A DNA stretch of 32,997 bases. Source: Haplomitrium mnioides. Taxonomy: Eukaryota; Marchantiophyta; Haplomitriopsida; Calobryales. Position 1 is the stretch's first letter. Every line of letters starts with the position of its first letter. The translations under genes were made by a program, and so were the position numbers. Under the pieces are notes generated by a model, which saw nothing but the letters and a program-made list of their open reading frames with translations, was not told the DNA's origin and ran no database searches. The stretch lies in NCBI GenBank assembly GCA_049999725.1, contig JBNGIS010033817.1, forward strand, positions 69,482 to 102,478, given 5' to 3'. This document shows, one piece after another, positions 10,221-19,541 of this stretch.

Positions 10221-11834
10221 AAACCTATTTTATGAAAACAAGGACAACAAAAATAAACTCACTGCAACTCCCTAGAAATGAATGTAATGTAAAAAGAAGA
10301 ACTTACCAAAAGCTTCTCGAAGCTTGAATAGAAAGCAACCATCTTGGACTCCTCAGTGTGAGAGGGTACTCTTCTCTTGCCTCCTCCCAAGTGCTGCAGT
10401 AAACCTCTAAACAAAAACTTTTAACCATAACAGCCAAAACTTTATGTCTCTTTGCCTCCCAAGACATTTCGTCCATTGAAATCTCTCCGGCTTCCACTCG
10501 CTTCAAAATTGAAATCTTTACTTTGCTAGGAAGTCCCTAAAGGGACCTCCAATGTGTCCACTTCATGTCCTCCATTCTCAAAGATCCCTTGGCCTTTGGC
10601 TTCTGGCCTTTGACCGTATTCTTCTCCCACATCGCAAAAATGCTATGTTGTAGATCCCAGAGCTCTCCACTTCTGAATGCCAATTGGAACTAGTTGTCTT
10701 GAGAAGCTATGGTCTTCTCAAGTATTCACTTGGGCTTTATCTCCAAGTTTTCCAGCACCAACTCTCTTTTCAATTTTTGGGATGACACCATCCCACTTTC
10801 GACAAATCTTTGATGCCAATATTTGACCTTTTGAATAGAGGTCATTTCCAGCCTGTACCTTTGGTCGTAGTTGTCAATAGTAGCAAAAATGTGGGTCTTT
10901 GTTGGTGTAAGACCCACGTAGACATAACAATTGCAGAGCGATAATGTCAGATTCTTCGCTCCATATTTTGTGATTAATAGCTGCCTTGCTGCAGCACTGT
11001 GATTGCCTTCTGCAATCTCGTAGCAATACTTATGAGGGTTCTTAATATCGAACTCTAACTTGTCTTTTAACCCACACTTTGGATCAACAACAACAATAAA
11101 AAAAACTATGCACGTACTTGTTTGTGAGCATTCTCTGAATCAGAAGCTCAACAAAATCTTCATTCAACCTTCTAGTATGGAATAGACCCTAATTGTCCAT
11201 TCCAAGTTTAGGCAAATTCGAACTCTCCAGCCTTATTGTAAATGTTTCTTCACGGACTCTACATCGCTGGATTACAAACTCATTTATTTTGTTTTTGTCT
11301 TCATCAGACACTGTCTGAGGCTCCACTTGCTCCATTTCCTGGAAAGTTTGCAACCCCTTGTGGGATATCCTTTAAGCTCTTGATGTTGGAGCCTGAAGTG
11401 GCTCTAGATCTGATTCTTGCCCTGAGTTGCTTGGTGATGAAGACGAAGAGGCAGCAAAAGATGACTTTACTGTAGATTCTGAGGAGGCTGGCTCCTCCTC
11501 AATGACCGATGCTGGAATAGGATTTTTCTTCTTGGTAGCCAGTTTCTTCTTTTTTGGAGCCTCAGTTGGCTCAACCTCCTTTTGTTTCTTTTGGGCAAAA
11601 GGGCATGTCGAGTGAATTGAGAATGTTTCCGTGCTCGGATGCGGCACCAATTGTTGAATATTGACACCATGCTTGGGCTTAAGAATCTTGATGTGGATTG
11701 CAAGCTTGATGAAATCACACTCGACGCGCATTGTGTCTTTGTAGCTATCCGCGAAATTCGCTAGAAACTGAGTGAACTGAAAACAAAACAAAAACAATTA
11801 ATCATAAGTACAAGTGTAAGACTCAAATTCACTG

Positions 11835-12035
11835 TGTGCAGGGACTCTAATAACATTACGTGCATCATTGTACAAGGGAGTCCATGCGTCCATGGACTTG
11901 GGAGTCCACGAGCGCTTAGACATGGGAGTCCAAACGCCCATAGACTTGGGAGTCTATGCGCGCGTGGACTTGGGAGTCCATACGCGCATGGACCTCGGGA
12001 CTCCATGCTCGCATGGACTCCTTGGGAGTTACAAC
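11835..12035 (-). repeat. Palindromic 24-bp minisatellite in intron 1 of gene 2 (Element I)
   Basis: About seven units with cores such as GTCCATGCGTCCATGGAC, CTATGCGCGCGTGGAC and GTCCATACGCGCATGGAC joined by TTGGGA. It lies between exon 1 (12080) and the exon 2 acceptor (11777). Confidence 0.85.
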
Positions 12036-12193
12036 TTAGTAAAAAAAGAAACAAAAGAAACAGGATTTTCAAAATTTCTCTTGCCATCTTCCTTTGCGGC
12101 CTAAAGATGCTTCACCAAAATGTCCCTTTCCTTCATTTTGGAAAAAGCAAGCCGTTTGCAATTCCCACAATAAAGGGTAATTGCATCTTGGGA

Positions 12194-12293
12194 NNNNNNN
12201 NNNNNNNNNNNNNNNNNNNNNNNNNNNNNNNNNNNNNNNNNNNNNNNNNNNNNNNNNNNNNNNNNNNNNNNNNNNNNNNNNNNNNNNNNNNNN
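12194..12293. other. Assembly gap (100 N)
   Basis: A run of 100 N covering the start of gene 2 exon 1 of Element I, at the point where the other copies have their ATG and first ~80 codons. Confidence 0.95.
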
Positions 12294-12331
12294 AACTCGC
12301 GATAATGGAAAGAAACTTTCCACTGACGCTC

Positions 12332-12436
12332 CTTTTATAGCTAAATTTCCAAAATACCTTTTCTCGGCAAAAAATGATTCGTAGAGCTCTTGACACGTAG
12401 GTTCGCATGGTGCAAATAAAAAAATTAGTATATAAA
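12332..12436. promoter_or_regulatory. Divergent promoter with two back-to-back TATA boxes (Element I)
   Basis: TATAAAAG lies on the - strand (12332-12339), facing the methyltransferase gene. TATATAAA lies on the + strand (12429-12436), facing the DUF7869 gene. Between them is CTACGTGTCAAGAGC on the - strand, which is conserved at 17285-17300 and holds an ACGTGTC core like plant ABRE/G-box sites. The same geometry recurs in Element II. No experimental start sites are known, so this is inference from conservation and orientation. Confidence 0.55.
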
Positions 12437-12837
12437 GCATTGTTTATTTTCATCTTTCCAATTTTTGTTTCATTTTCTTCACAAAAAATTCTCAATTTTG
12501 TCGTTTTGCAAAAAGAAAAACGACAAAAACACATCTTTTAGTTGTGCTGTAAAAGGTTCATAATATTTGTTAAAAATTATTCCTTGAAGTACTTGATTTT
12601 AGAAAGCCTTTTCAATTGCTAGAGTTTTTAAAAGAAAAAAGAGGTTAAAGTTTCAAGATTCATCTTCACAAAAAAGTGTTACTTTTGATAGGCAGGTTGA
12701 TATTTGTTCAAATGGCAATTATTTGGAGGTAAGCGATGGAGTACCAAAAGCATCAAGTGTGATGGCGAGTATATTGGGGAAAAAAAATGACTTCTATTGA
12801 ATCAGATAGCTCCGTCCAAAAAGATTAAGAATGTGAA

Positions 12838-12975
12838 CTCCATGCACACATAGGATCAGGGACTCAACCCTATGCATGAATAAGGTTAAGGAGTGAATTC
12901 AATGCGTGCATAGGATTAACGACTAAACAACTTGCGGGCAAAGGATCAAAAAAGGAACTCAGTGCTCACAGAGAA
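12838..12975 (+). repeat. 30-bp coding repeats in the DUF7869 N-terminus (Element I)
   Basis: Four to five diverged 30-bp units, for example around CTCCATGCACACATAGGATC and CAATGCGTGCATAGGATTA. In the gene frame they give decapeptides of the type E-[FLP]-x-A-[CH]-I-G-[SL]-x-[ST]. The period is a multiple of three, unlike typical non-coding minisatellite drift. The matching units are at 16685-16862 and 27355-27485. Confidence 0.65.
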
Positions 12976-14008
12976 TTAAAGAAACAATCTTCATCTAGCA
13001 CACGATCTTTGTTGCCCTTCAAGCAGTCAAAGTTGAATCTTTCTTCTGATTATTCCAAAATATCAGAAAAAAAAAATTTCAACACAAAAATTCTAGATAG
13101 TTGTAGACCTTTCTTCGTCCATATTTGAGGGAGACTTCAATGTTCATGATCAAAGTGTGTTTGTTCAGAACACAAAAAACATACAATATATGGAAAATTT
13201 TAATTTTGGAGATGAGCTACTCTCCTCGATAGCACTACTCAAACAACGACTGATTTCGTTTCAAGTTGCACCTCGCAAAGAGATTAGGACATCTAAAACA
13301 AATCAAATTCTTTTGGAGGAGTCTTCAGACGACAATTTGGAAAACGATTCTAGCAAAGAGTCTCAATCAATCAACATTTCTTTGGAGTTATCGCCAAGGG
13401 CACCGATTTTATTACATAAAACATTTCCTTCTAATCAAGATATTGATCAAGATTCGGTTTTGGAATGGTGCAGTTCTCCCAATCCCCAAGAAGAAACTCA
13501 TCTCACGAAAATATTCTGCAATGGAAAAAATAGTGTTTACGATGACAACCAAGATCTTCAAGATGAATTATCTCCTATTGTTGCATTCGCTTATGGACCA
13601 AATCGTATAGCAGAACATAAGAACTCTTTGTCTGGGCCAAAATCCAAACAGGTAAACACCTTATACAAAAATTCTTTACAGAAAGTCCATCATGACGAGA
13701 GCTTTGTGAAGAAAAAGCTCAATCCAACGTCAATTTCTAAATTGAAGAGAATTTCTTGTTGTCGAAATAATTGCTTCTTGTTGTGCAAGACTTATTTTTT
13801 GAAAATTGTGAGAGAAACGCACTTTCGACAAAGCATGAAGAATCGAGACATCACACTACAGTGGGGAATACCAAGAAAAGAATCTGATGTTGAAAATCAG
13901 TTTACATTTCTTGGTGGTACCTTTGTCTATAGAAGAGCCTTTAAATTAATATTAGCAATAAGGAATGATAGAATCCAAAGGATTCAAAATCTCAAAAATG
14001 CAGATCCT

Positions 14009-14408
14009 NNNNNNNNNNNNNNNNNNNNNNNNNNNNNNNNNNNNNNNNNNNNNNNNNNNNNNNNNNNNNNNNNNNNNNNNNNNNNNNNNNNNNNNNNNNN
14101 NNNNNNNNNNNNNNNNNNNNNNNNNNNNNNNNNNNNNNNNNNNNNNNNNNNNNNNNNNNNNNNNNNNNNNNNNNNNNNNNNNNNNNNNNNNNNNNNNNNN
14201 NNNNNNNNNNNNNNNNNNNNNNNNNNNNNNNNNNNNNNNNNNNNNNNNNNNNNNNNNNNNNNNNNNNNNNNNNNNNNNNNNNNNNNNNNNNNNNNNNNNN
14301 NNNNNNNNNNNNNNNNNNNNNNNNNNNNNNNNNNNNNNNNNNNNNNNNNNNNNNNNNNNNNNNNNNNNNNNNNNNNNNNNNNNNNNNNNNNNNNNNNNNN
14401 NNNNNNNN
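14009..14408. other. Assembly gap (400 N)
   Basis: A run of 400 N inside the Element I DUF7869 gene. By comparison with 4970-7698 it should hold the 'FPNVxIPKRNRF' block and the large intron, more than 1 kb in the other copies, so the true content may be longer or partly deleted. Confidence 0.95.
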
Positions 14409-15085
14409 TTCATCGTGACCAACAAATGAAAGAAAGATCAAAACTTGCAAACCATTGAAGAAAATGCTATGTTAATAGTCAAAAGTACTTGGGAATTGTC
14501 ATTGATGGAATAGATCAAAAGAAAATTGCTATTTTACACTAGCTTTTGCCACCAAAAAACATTGATAAAGATTGTTTGGTGGGTGTGTATGTTGTTGGTG
14601 CTTTAATATTCAATCATGCTCTTTCTTTGAGGGTCTTCTTAACGTACGAAAACTTGAGAAGCGAGTCTAATTTGATAGTTATTGTGCTCAACAAAATATT
14701 ATGTGACTTTGTGACCCAAACCCAAAACGAGTACGAGTTCAATGGTTTGCTTTTTAGCTGAAGATGTATTTTTTGGTCAATACTTCACAGGAAAAATAGC
14801 AGCAACAAAAGAGAAACGCAAATCCAAGTTACATATTGATTTACTTGATTTGACACAAATCACGATTCTATTGTTTGATTTTCTTCTCACCAAAAAAAAA
14901 ACCAATTGAGAAAAACCACTCTAGCTACCATCAAAGCAAATCTATTTGAGTACAAAAGAAAAAAAGCCCTCAATCTTGAAATGTTTCAAAGAGATTCAAT
15001 AAGTGTCATTAACACTGAGACAGATCAAGCAAACCTTGATGAATCTTCTAAAGCTGAATCCAAAGAAATTAAGACCAGCGACTAA

Positions 15086-15991
15086 AGTCCTTCAAGAATT
15101 TTGTTCTATATTTTGTATTTGCAAATCTGGTGTAACTTAAGATAATCATTTCTAAAAGTACTCGAAAATCGTTTTTAGCAACTTGTTGGATTTTTTGCCA
15201 ACTTGATTTTGCCACTATAAATCATTCCAAGTTGAATGTTATTCTCTATAAATGAAACTTTAATTTATAGTTAGTATTTTAATCTATAGTTAAATCTTAA
15301 TTCAATCTCCTTAGCTACTGTCTTTTTGATTTTGAACTATGATATGCTTGTATATATGCTTCGTTGAATTATGAAATATTTTTAAATGCTGAAACCTTTT
15401 TGAAAGCCTACGTTAACTTTTGATTGCATGGATTTTCAACTACAAGTGAAAGCTTCTTTCTTTCTTGAAGTTTAAAATAAAGCTTCTAAATCTATACAAT
15501 GTTTCATTTTTTTGTTTTTGTGTTTACCATTGCAAACTCATTCCCTTGACTTCTAGTCCCCTTGGGTTTTTTTGTTATGTTTTGTAGTTTTTTTCCAACA
15601 AAAAAGTTTGAAAGAGCACTATGTCTACGCGCACTTAGAGTTTGTGCAATCAAACATATTTCAAAATAGTTTCTTGTGACGTGTATTTCAACTTTTGGGC
15701 CTAGAATTGAAATCGATGATAAATGCAATTTTTTGGTAAAAACTTACCATAATTTTTATGCTTTTCATCAAATTCGAGTTTTCAAATATTTTTATAAGAA
15801 CTAATAATATTGATTGATTTTGCAGAATGAAATTGACTCTCGCTCTATCATGCTTGTTGAAATAGCCAAAAAAAATCCAAAAAACTCATGTAATTTTTGT
15901 TTTTAAAAAATAACCTCGTTTTTTAAATGTTTTTTGAATTCAAAAATCATAAATTTCCCCAAAAAGAAAAAGTTCATGTTATGAGTAGCTT
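15086..15991 (+). other. 3' and subterminal region of the Element I DUF7869 gene
   Basis: No gene. It is the + strand counterpart of 3407-4969 but shorter, and lacks most of the palindromic repeats (one degenerate 'CTACGCGCACTTAGAG' near 15625). It ends with TTATGAGTAGCTTGTTCTTGG leading into the terminal repeat. Confidence 0.55.
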
Positions 15992-16015
15992 GTTCTTGGT
16001 TCAAAGTAGTGGATG
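15992..16015 (-). repeat. Terminal inverted repeat, DUF7869-side end of Element I
   Basis: The reverse complement begins CATCCACTACTTTGAACC and continues AAGAAC. Immediately to the right, TTGT (16016-16019) and then coding sequence of another DUF7869 gene on the - strand begin, giving a clean element/target junction. Confidence 0.75.
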
Positions 16016-16925
16016 TTGTAAGGTACTTACGCATTTGGGTTTTGGTCCAGACAAAGAGTTCTTATGTTGTGCTGGTCGATTCGGTCTATAGGCAAATCCT
16101 GTAATCAAAGATAATTCATCGTCATAAAGACCTTGACCATCATCGTAAACATTTTTTATTACTTCATAATAAGTTTTTGAAGGATGAGGTCCTCCTTGAG
16201 GAATGGGAGAACTACAACATGTTGAAACAGGATCTTCATCAATATTTTGAACATTAAGAAATGTTTTTTGTAACATAATCGGTGCCTTTGGCGATTACTC
16301 CAACAAAATATTGATTGATTGAGACTCTTTGCTGGAATCATTTCCCAAATTGTCGTTTGAAGATTCCTCCAAAAGAATTTGGCTTGTTTCATATTTCCTA
16401 ATCTCATTGCAAAGCCCAACTTGGATTGAAACCACTCGTTGTTTAAGTGGTGCTATCAAAGACAATGATTCATCTCCAAAATTTAAACCGTCCACTGATT
16501 CTATGTTTTTTTTTTTTGTTTTGGAAAAACATATTTTGATCTTGAATTTTGAGGTCTTCATCAAATGATGATGAAGAAATGTCCACAACCATCTAGAAAT
16601 TCTAAGTTGAACGTCTTTGTGTTGATCTGGTGGAGTAGTCAAAAGAAAGATTCAACTTTGACCGCCTAATCGGCAACAAAGATCTTATGCATGCAAAAGG
16701 TTGTGTCTTTAATTTTCTGCAATCAAAGGGTTCACTCTGTGATCCTTTGCATGCAAGTTGTTCAGTTGTTAGTCCTATGCATGCAATGGGTTCACTCCTT
16801 GACCCTATGCACCTATAGGGTTCAATCCCCAATTCTATACGCGCATAAGGTTCACCTTCTCGATATTCCTAGACAGAGCTATCTAATTCAGTAGAAGCCA
16901 TCTTTTTCCCCAATATACTTGCCAT
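16016..16925 (-). pseudogene. DUF7869-family protein, 5' part (Element II gene 1), interrupted by Element I
   Basis: The ATG at 16923-16925 opens MASILGKK, followed by decapeptide repeats, KRSKLN-like basic residues, then LNFGDESLSLIAPLKQRVVS, SQILLEESSNDNLGNDSSKE and HKNSLSGPKPK before the sequence is cut at the Element I junction. The first lost codons correspond to VNTLYKNSL in the Element I copy, and the gene resumes at 7698 with RETYFQQSMK. Several internal frameshifts and a TAG near the start (before the repeats) show decay. It stands head to head with the gene at 17533. Confidence 0.7.
16685..16862 (-). repeat. 30-bp coding repeats in the DUF7869 N-terminus (Element II)
   Basis: Six units of ~30 bp read on the - strand as SEPIACIGLT, TEQLACKGSQ, SEPFDCRKLK and similar decapeptides. 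The DNA core is a CCTATGCRTGCATAGG-like palindrome, which decays unit by unit. Confidence 0.75.
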
Positions 16926-17247
16926 CCCACTTGAGGCTTTGGGTAGTCCATTGCTTACCTCCAAAGAATTGCAGTTTGAGCAAATCTCTAGCTGCCGGTC
17001 AAAAATAACACTTTTTATGAACATTAATCTTGGAACTCTAACATGTTCTTGCCTATCAAAACTCTAGCCATTGATAAAGCTTACTAAAAAATCAACTATT
17101 TGAAGAAACTATTTTAACAAATATTGTCAACCTCTAACGGCCTAACTAAAATAAGTGTTTTTAAAGACAATTTTGCAAAACTACAAAATGGTGAACTTTT
17201 TGTGAAGAAAATGAAAAACAAATTGGAAAGATGAAAACGAGTGATGC

Positions 17248-17352
17248 TTTATATACTAACTCTCTTTTTTTCACCACGTAAACCTACGTGTCAAGAGCTA
17301 TCCGAATTATTTTTGGCGGAAAAATGCATTTTTAAAAATTTAGGTATAAAAT
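17248..17352. promoter_or_regulatory. Divergent promoter with two TATA boxes (Element II)
   Basis: TATATAAA on the - strand (17248-17255) faces the DUF7869 gene; TATAAAAT on the + strand (17345-17352) faces the methyltransferase-type gene, whose ATG is 181 bp downstream. CTACGTGTCAAGAGC lies between them (about 17285-17299). The same arrangement with the same intervals is seen at 12332-12436. Confidence 0.55.
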
Positions 17353-17532
17353 GAGCAACATTGGAAAGTTTCTTTCCATTGTCGCGAGTTCACTTTCTAG
17401 TTTTTGTTTTCTTGTCATCATTGTTTTTTGCACTTTTCTCGTTATTTTGCCATTTTCAACCAATGGCTTTTTGTGAACTTTTGTTCGACGAACTTTTGCC
17501 GTCAAATTCCACCAGTTTTGACCTTCGAGAAA

Positions 17533-19075
17533 ATGGCATCACATGTCAATTTTCCTAAACTTGCTCAACCAAAGCCTTATGGGTATTCGGATGCTCTAAA
17601 GGTTCTTGAGCAAGAAAAATTAGACTGAAAATTGCTACTTAATTGTGGATTTATGTAAGCCATAGATCAACACACTTTTACCTTTTTGCTAGTGAAGGTG
17701 AAAAATATAACTTGGGCATTTTGGTCCAAATAACCATGATTAGAGAGGGGCAACAAGCCAACATCATGCTGCTTGTGCAGTCACTGTATAACATTACCTT
17801 ATACAAGGCCTCTCACAAGCGATTTTGCTTTTTGGAGATGAACCAAATGAACATCTTCACCAAGCATCTACAGTTGGTTAAGGACGACGGCAAGGTAAAA
17901 TCTTAAAATTATTTTTCATTTGTTATCTTTTTGCACTGACTTGAAACTCAATGTACGCATGGGCTCCTAAGTCCATGCGTGCATGGACTTGGGAGTCAAA
18001 ACGAGCAGGGACTAGAGAGTCCATGTGTGTATGGACTCTCTAGTTCGTACGCCCAAGGAATTCCTAGTCTATCAGAGCATAGACTCCGGAGTCCATGCAC
18101 GCATAGACTACGTAGTCTCTATGTGTAGGAACTTTGGAGTCATTGTGCAAATAATCTCCCCTATTCATGCGCACATAGACTTCGGAGTCCATTCGCATAA
18201 AGACTCCTGAGTCTTTTTTAGCTTTGTCTATAGGTTTAGTACATTTTAACTCCTTATAAACATATGGAGATCTTTTGTTCAACATGTTTGATCGTTTTTT
18301 AGTTCACTAAATATTTGGCGGACTTCGTTGATGCCTACCTGAATGCGAGGCGCGTCGAACAAGACTTTATCAAGATGGTCATCAACATCAAACTGTTGAA
18401 GCCCAAGCAACGAGTCCACATTGCGCAACTAGTGCTGCATCCAAGCACGGCAACAATGTTAGCGGCAGCAACAACAAGCCATTAGTTGCTAAAAAGAGAA
18501 AGGCGGTGGAGCCAGTCAAGGCTCCAAAAAAGAAGAAACATGTCGTCCTAAAGAAGAAGCCTATTCCGACACCAGTTATTGAGGAGGAGCCAACATCCTC
18601 CCCATCTCCATCAAGGTCATCTTCTGCATCCCCTTTGTTTTCAACTTCGAGCAACTCAGAGGAGGAAGCAAAGTCGAAGCCTATGAAGGCTCCAACATCA
18701 AGAGCAAAAAGAAAATCTCATAAGGGTTACAAACCTTTCAGGAACATGAGCAAGTAGACCTTTAGACTATGTTTGAGGAAGATAAGAGTAAAATTTGAGA
18801 GTTTGCAATCCATTAGTGTAGAGTCCGAGAGGAAACCATGACAATTTGATTGGAGAAGTTAAACCTTCCAAAACCTGGAATGGACAACTGGGGGCCATTC
18901 CTAATTAGGAGGTTGAATGAGGACTTTGTTGAGCTTTTGGCATAGAGAATGCTCACCAATAAATATGAGAACAATTTTTTTATTGTTGTTGTGGACCTAA
19001 AGTGCGGGTTAAAAAATAAGTCCTAGTTCAATCTGAGGAACCCTTACAAGTATAGGTATGAGATTGTAGGGACTA
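17533..19075 (+). pseudogene. Gene 2 copy of Element II: exons 1-2 only, methyltransferase exons deleted
   Basis: The ATG at 17533 gives MASHVNFPKLAQPKPYGYSD, matching MASHAVALKLA at 28235. Exon 1 ends at the donor GACGGCAAG/GTAAAA (17894) after ITLYKASHKRFCF...FTKHLQ. Exon 2 starts at 18303 with FTKYLADFVDAYLNARRVEQDF and has VEPVKAPKKKKHVVLKKKP (Lys-rich, NLS-like), a Ser-rich linker and APTSRAKRKSHKGYKPF. Beyond a stop at about 18755 the ParB-like start is still readable (GMDNWGPFLI, RLNEDFVELLA), then NPYKY.YEI. There the sequence jumps into the 3' repeats: the rest of exon 2, intron 2 and exons 3-4 are missing. Frameshifts lie in exon 1 after 17626. Function lost. Confidence 0.7.
17945..18215 (+). 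repeat. Palindromic 24-bp minisatellite in intron 1 of gene 2 (Element II)
   Basis: About ten units with cores such as GTCCATGCGTGCATGGAC and GTCCATGCACGCATAGAC, spaced ~24 bp, between the donor at 17895 and the acceptor AG at 18301-18302. Confidence 0.85.
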
Positions 19076-19513
19076 AGGTTTCAATTGTCCATGCGTGCAT
19101 AGGCTTCATGAGTCTTTTCACAAATTTTCCTTAACAATCCTCTTGCGCCAACACTTTAGGGTTCTAGTTCAAAATTTTTTTGATAAAATTTGAATGTTTT
19201 TATCAATTTTACAAATTTTTGCAAACATTGTTAGTCTTGAAAATATTTAACAACAAATGTCGTGTTTTGTTTTTATATATTTTAATTGGCAATGCTCTTG
19301 CTTTTGAAAGATGAAATTATGAAAGAAATTTTGTTAAAATGCTCATAAGAAGATTTGCTTTTAATACATTGTGCACTCAAAATAAGCCATTTTGATACAT
19401 AAAATTATATTTGTTTTGCAAAAAATATTACTAGCGTCAAATTCATGATTTTGCACGCTAAAATTCTGAAATTGGTTTTTGCAAACGCCAAATGAAATAA
19501 GAACCCAATAATG
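19076..19513 (+). other. 3' and subterminal region of Element II, methyltransferase side
   Basis: Two remnants of the 3' repeats (CCATGCGTGCATAGGCTTC near 19089; CTTTAGGGTTCTAGTTC near 19157), then an AT-rich stretch and CCAAATGAAATAAGAACCC, which resembles the sequence before the Element 0 terminus. No gene. Confidence 0.6.
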
Positions 19514-19537
19514 GTTCTTGGTTCAAATTAGCAGTTG
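19514..19537 (-). repeat. Terminal inverted repeat, methyltransferase-side end of Element II
   Basis: The reverse complement begins CAACTGCTAATTTGAACC and continues AAGAAC. It is the inverted partner of 3383-3406, and is followed by TTAA (19538-19541), the same four bases that precede the left end. Confidence 0.75.
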
Positions 19538-19541
19538 TTAA

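Larger units (their letters stand above)
8716..12193 (-). pseudogene. ParB-like/beta-class DNA methyltransferase gene (gene 2, Element I), broken but near full length
   Basis: Exon 1 (3' part, 12080-12193) follows the gap that hides the start; exon 2 is 10307-11776, exon 3 9424-9983, exon 4 8716-9327. Exon 2 starts FTQFLANFADSY, has a VEPTEAPKKKK Lys-rich stretch (NLS-like) and a Ser-rich linker, then a ParB-like segment with YEIAEGNHSAAARQLL (10982-11029), then YRLEMTSIQKVKYWHQRF and MKWTHWRSLQGLP. Exons 3-4 carry KRQLAKKLT, DIPYGY (9615-9632), HEYW.VGYW, VYQKP and motif I, here degraded to DLCSKLG (9014-9034). Damage: donor of intron 1 lost (GT to AG), a stop after APTSRA near 11373, a stop after LEIKPK near 10726, a 1-bp loss near 10360, a stop in exon 3 at 9483-9485 and one near 8890. 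Methyltransferase assignment strong; ParB-like call is motif-level only. Confidence 0.75.
12762..15085 (+). pseudogene. DUF7869-family protein gene (gene 1, Element I), broken
   Basis: The start ATG at 12762 opens MASILGKK, as at 16925 and 27544. A frameshift in the A-run follows, then decapeptide repeats, a KQSKLNLSSDYS basic patch, an open stretch from 13157 with an acidic Ser-rich region (SSDDNLENDSSKESQS), SCCRNNCFLLC (Cys-rich, possible zinc module), RETHFRQSMKNRDITLQWG and RRAFKLIL..RNDRIQRIQNLKN. After the 400-N gap: HRDQQMKERSKLANH, KYLGIVIDGIDQKK, PPKNIDKDCLVGVYVVGALIFNH and VLNKILCDF. The LPPTLY..ENKN block is deleted: the sequence passes straight to NEYEFNGL of the C-terminal domain, then an acidic tail ending at TAA 15083-15085. 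Stops and the deletion make it a pseudogene. It stands head to head with 8716-12193. Confidence 0.72.
7799..16015. mobile_element. Element I (inner TIR element) inserted into Element II
   Basis: This is the most complete copy for both genes together. A four-exon methyltransferase-type gene (8716-12193, - strand) stands head to head with a DUF7869 gene (12762-15085, + strand), and the right terminal repeat is at 15992-16015. The left terminal repeat is hidden in the gap at 7699-7798; the first bases after the gap already match the subterminal sequence of Element 0 in reverse. Sequence left of the gap and right of 16015 are two parts of one DUF7869 gene, showing that Element I interrupted it. 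Confidence 0.7.
3383..19537. mobile_element. Element II (outer TIR element), split by Element I
   Basis: Both ends are visible: left terminal repeat at 3383-3406 and its inverted partner at 19514-19537. Each is bounded by TTAA (3379-3382 and 19538-19541), compatible with a 4-bp target duplication. Inside lie a DUF7869 gene on the - strand in two pieces (16016-16925 and 4970-7698) and a methyltransferase-type gene on the + strand (17533-19075). Without the Element I insertion the element is about 7.8 kb. The left flank reads as copia and the right as gypsy, so the TTAA match could still be chance or reflect an already nested target. Confidence 0.65.

Noticed and set aside
11427-11615. 62-codon + strand frame rich in Phe and Ser
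   Set aside because: It is antisense to the Lys-rich/Ser-rich linker of gene 2 exon 2; the - strand frame is conserved in three copies.
13654-13684. 30-bp GT...AG intron in the DUF7869 gene of Element I (GTAAACACC...TTTACAG)
   Set aside because: Too short for a plant intron, and the frame is open through it; the GT/AG pair is probably chance.
13952-14450. Open frames of ~150 codons on both strands
   Set aside because: They are mostly runs of N translated as X across the 400-N gap.
17945-18215. Possible CRISPR array
   Set aside because: Units follow each other without unique spacers of constant length, the whole unit is repeated, and the context is a eukaryotic intron.
3379-19541. piggyBac identity because of TTAA flanks
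   Set aside because: Other ends of the same family are flanked by TTTT, TTGT and AAAA, the ends do not match piggyBac ends, and no piggyBac transposase motif is present.
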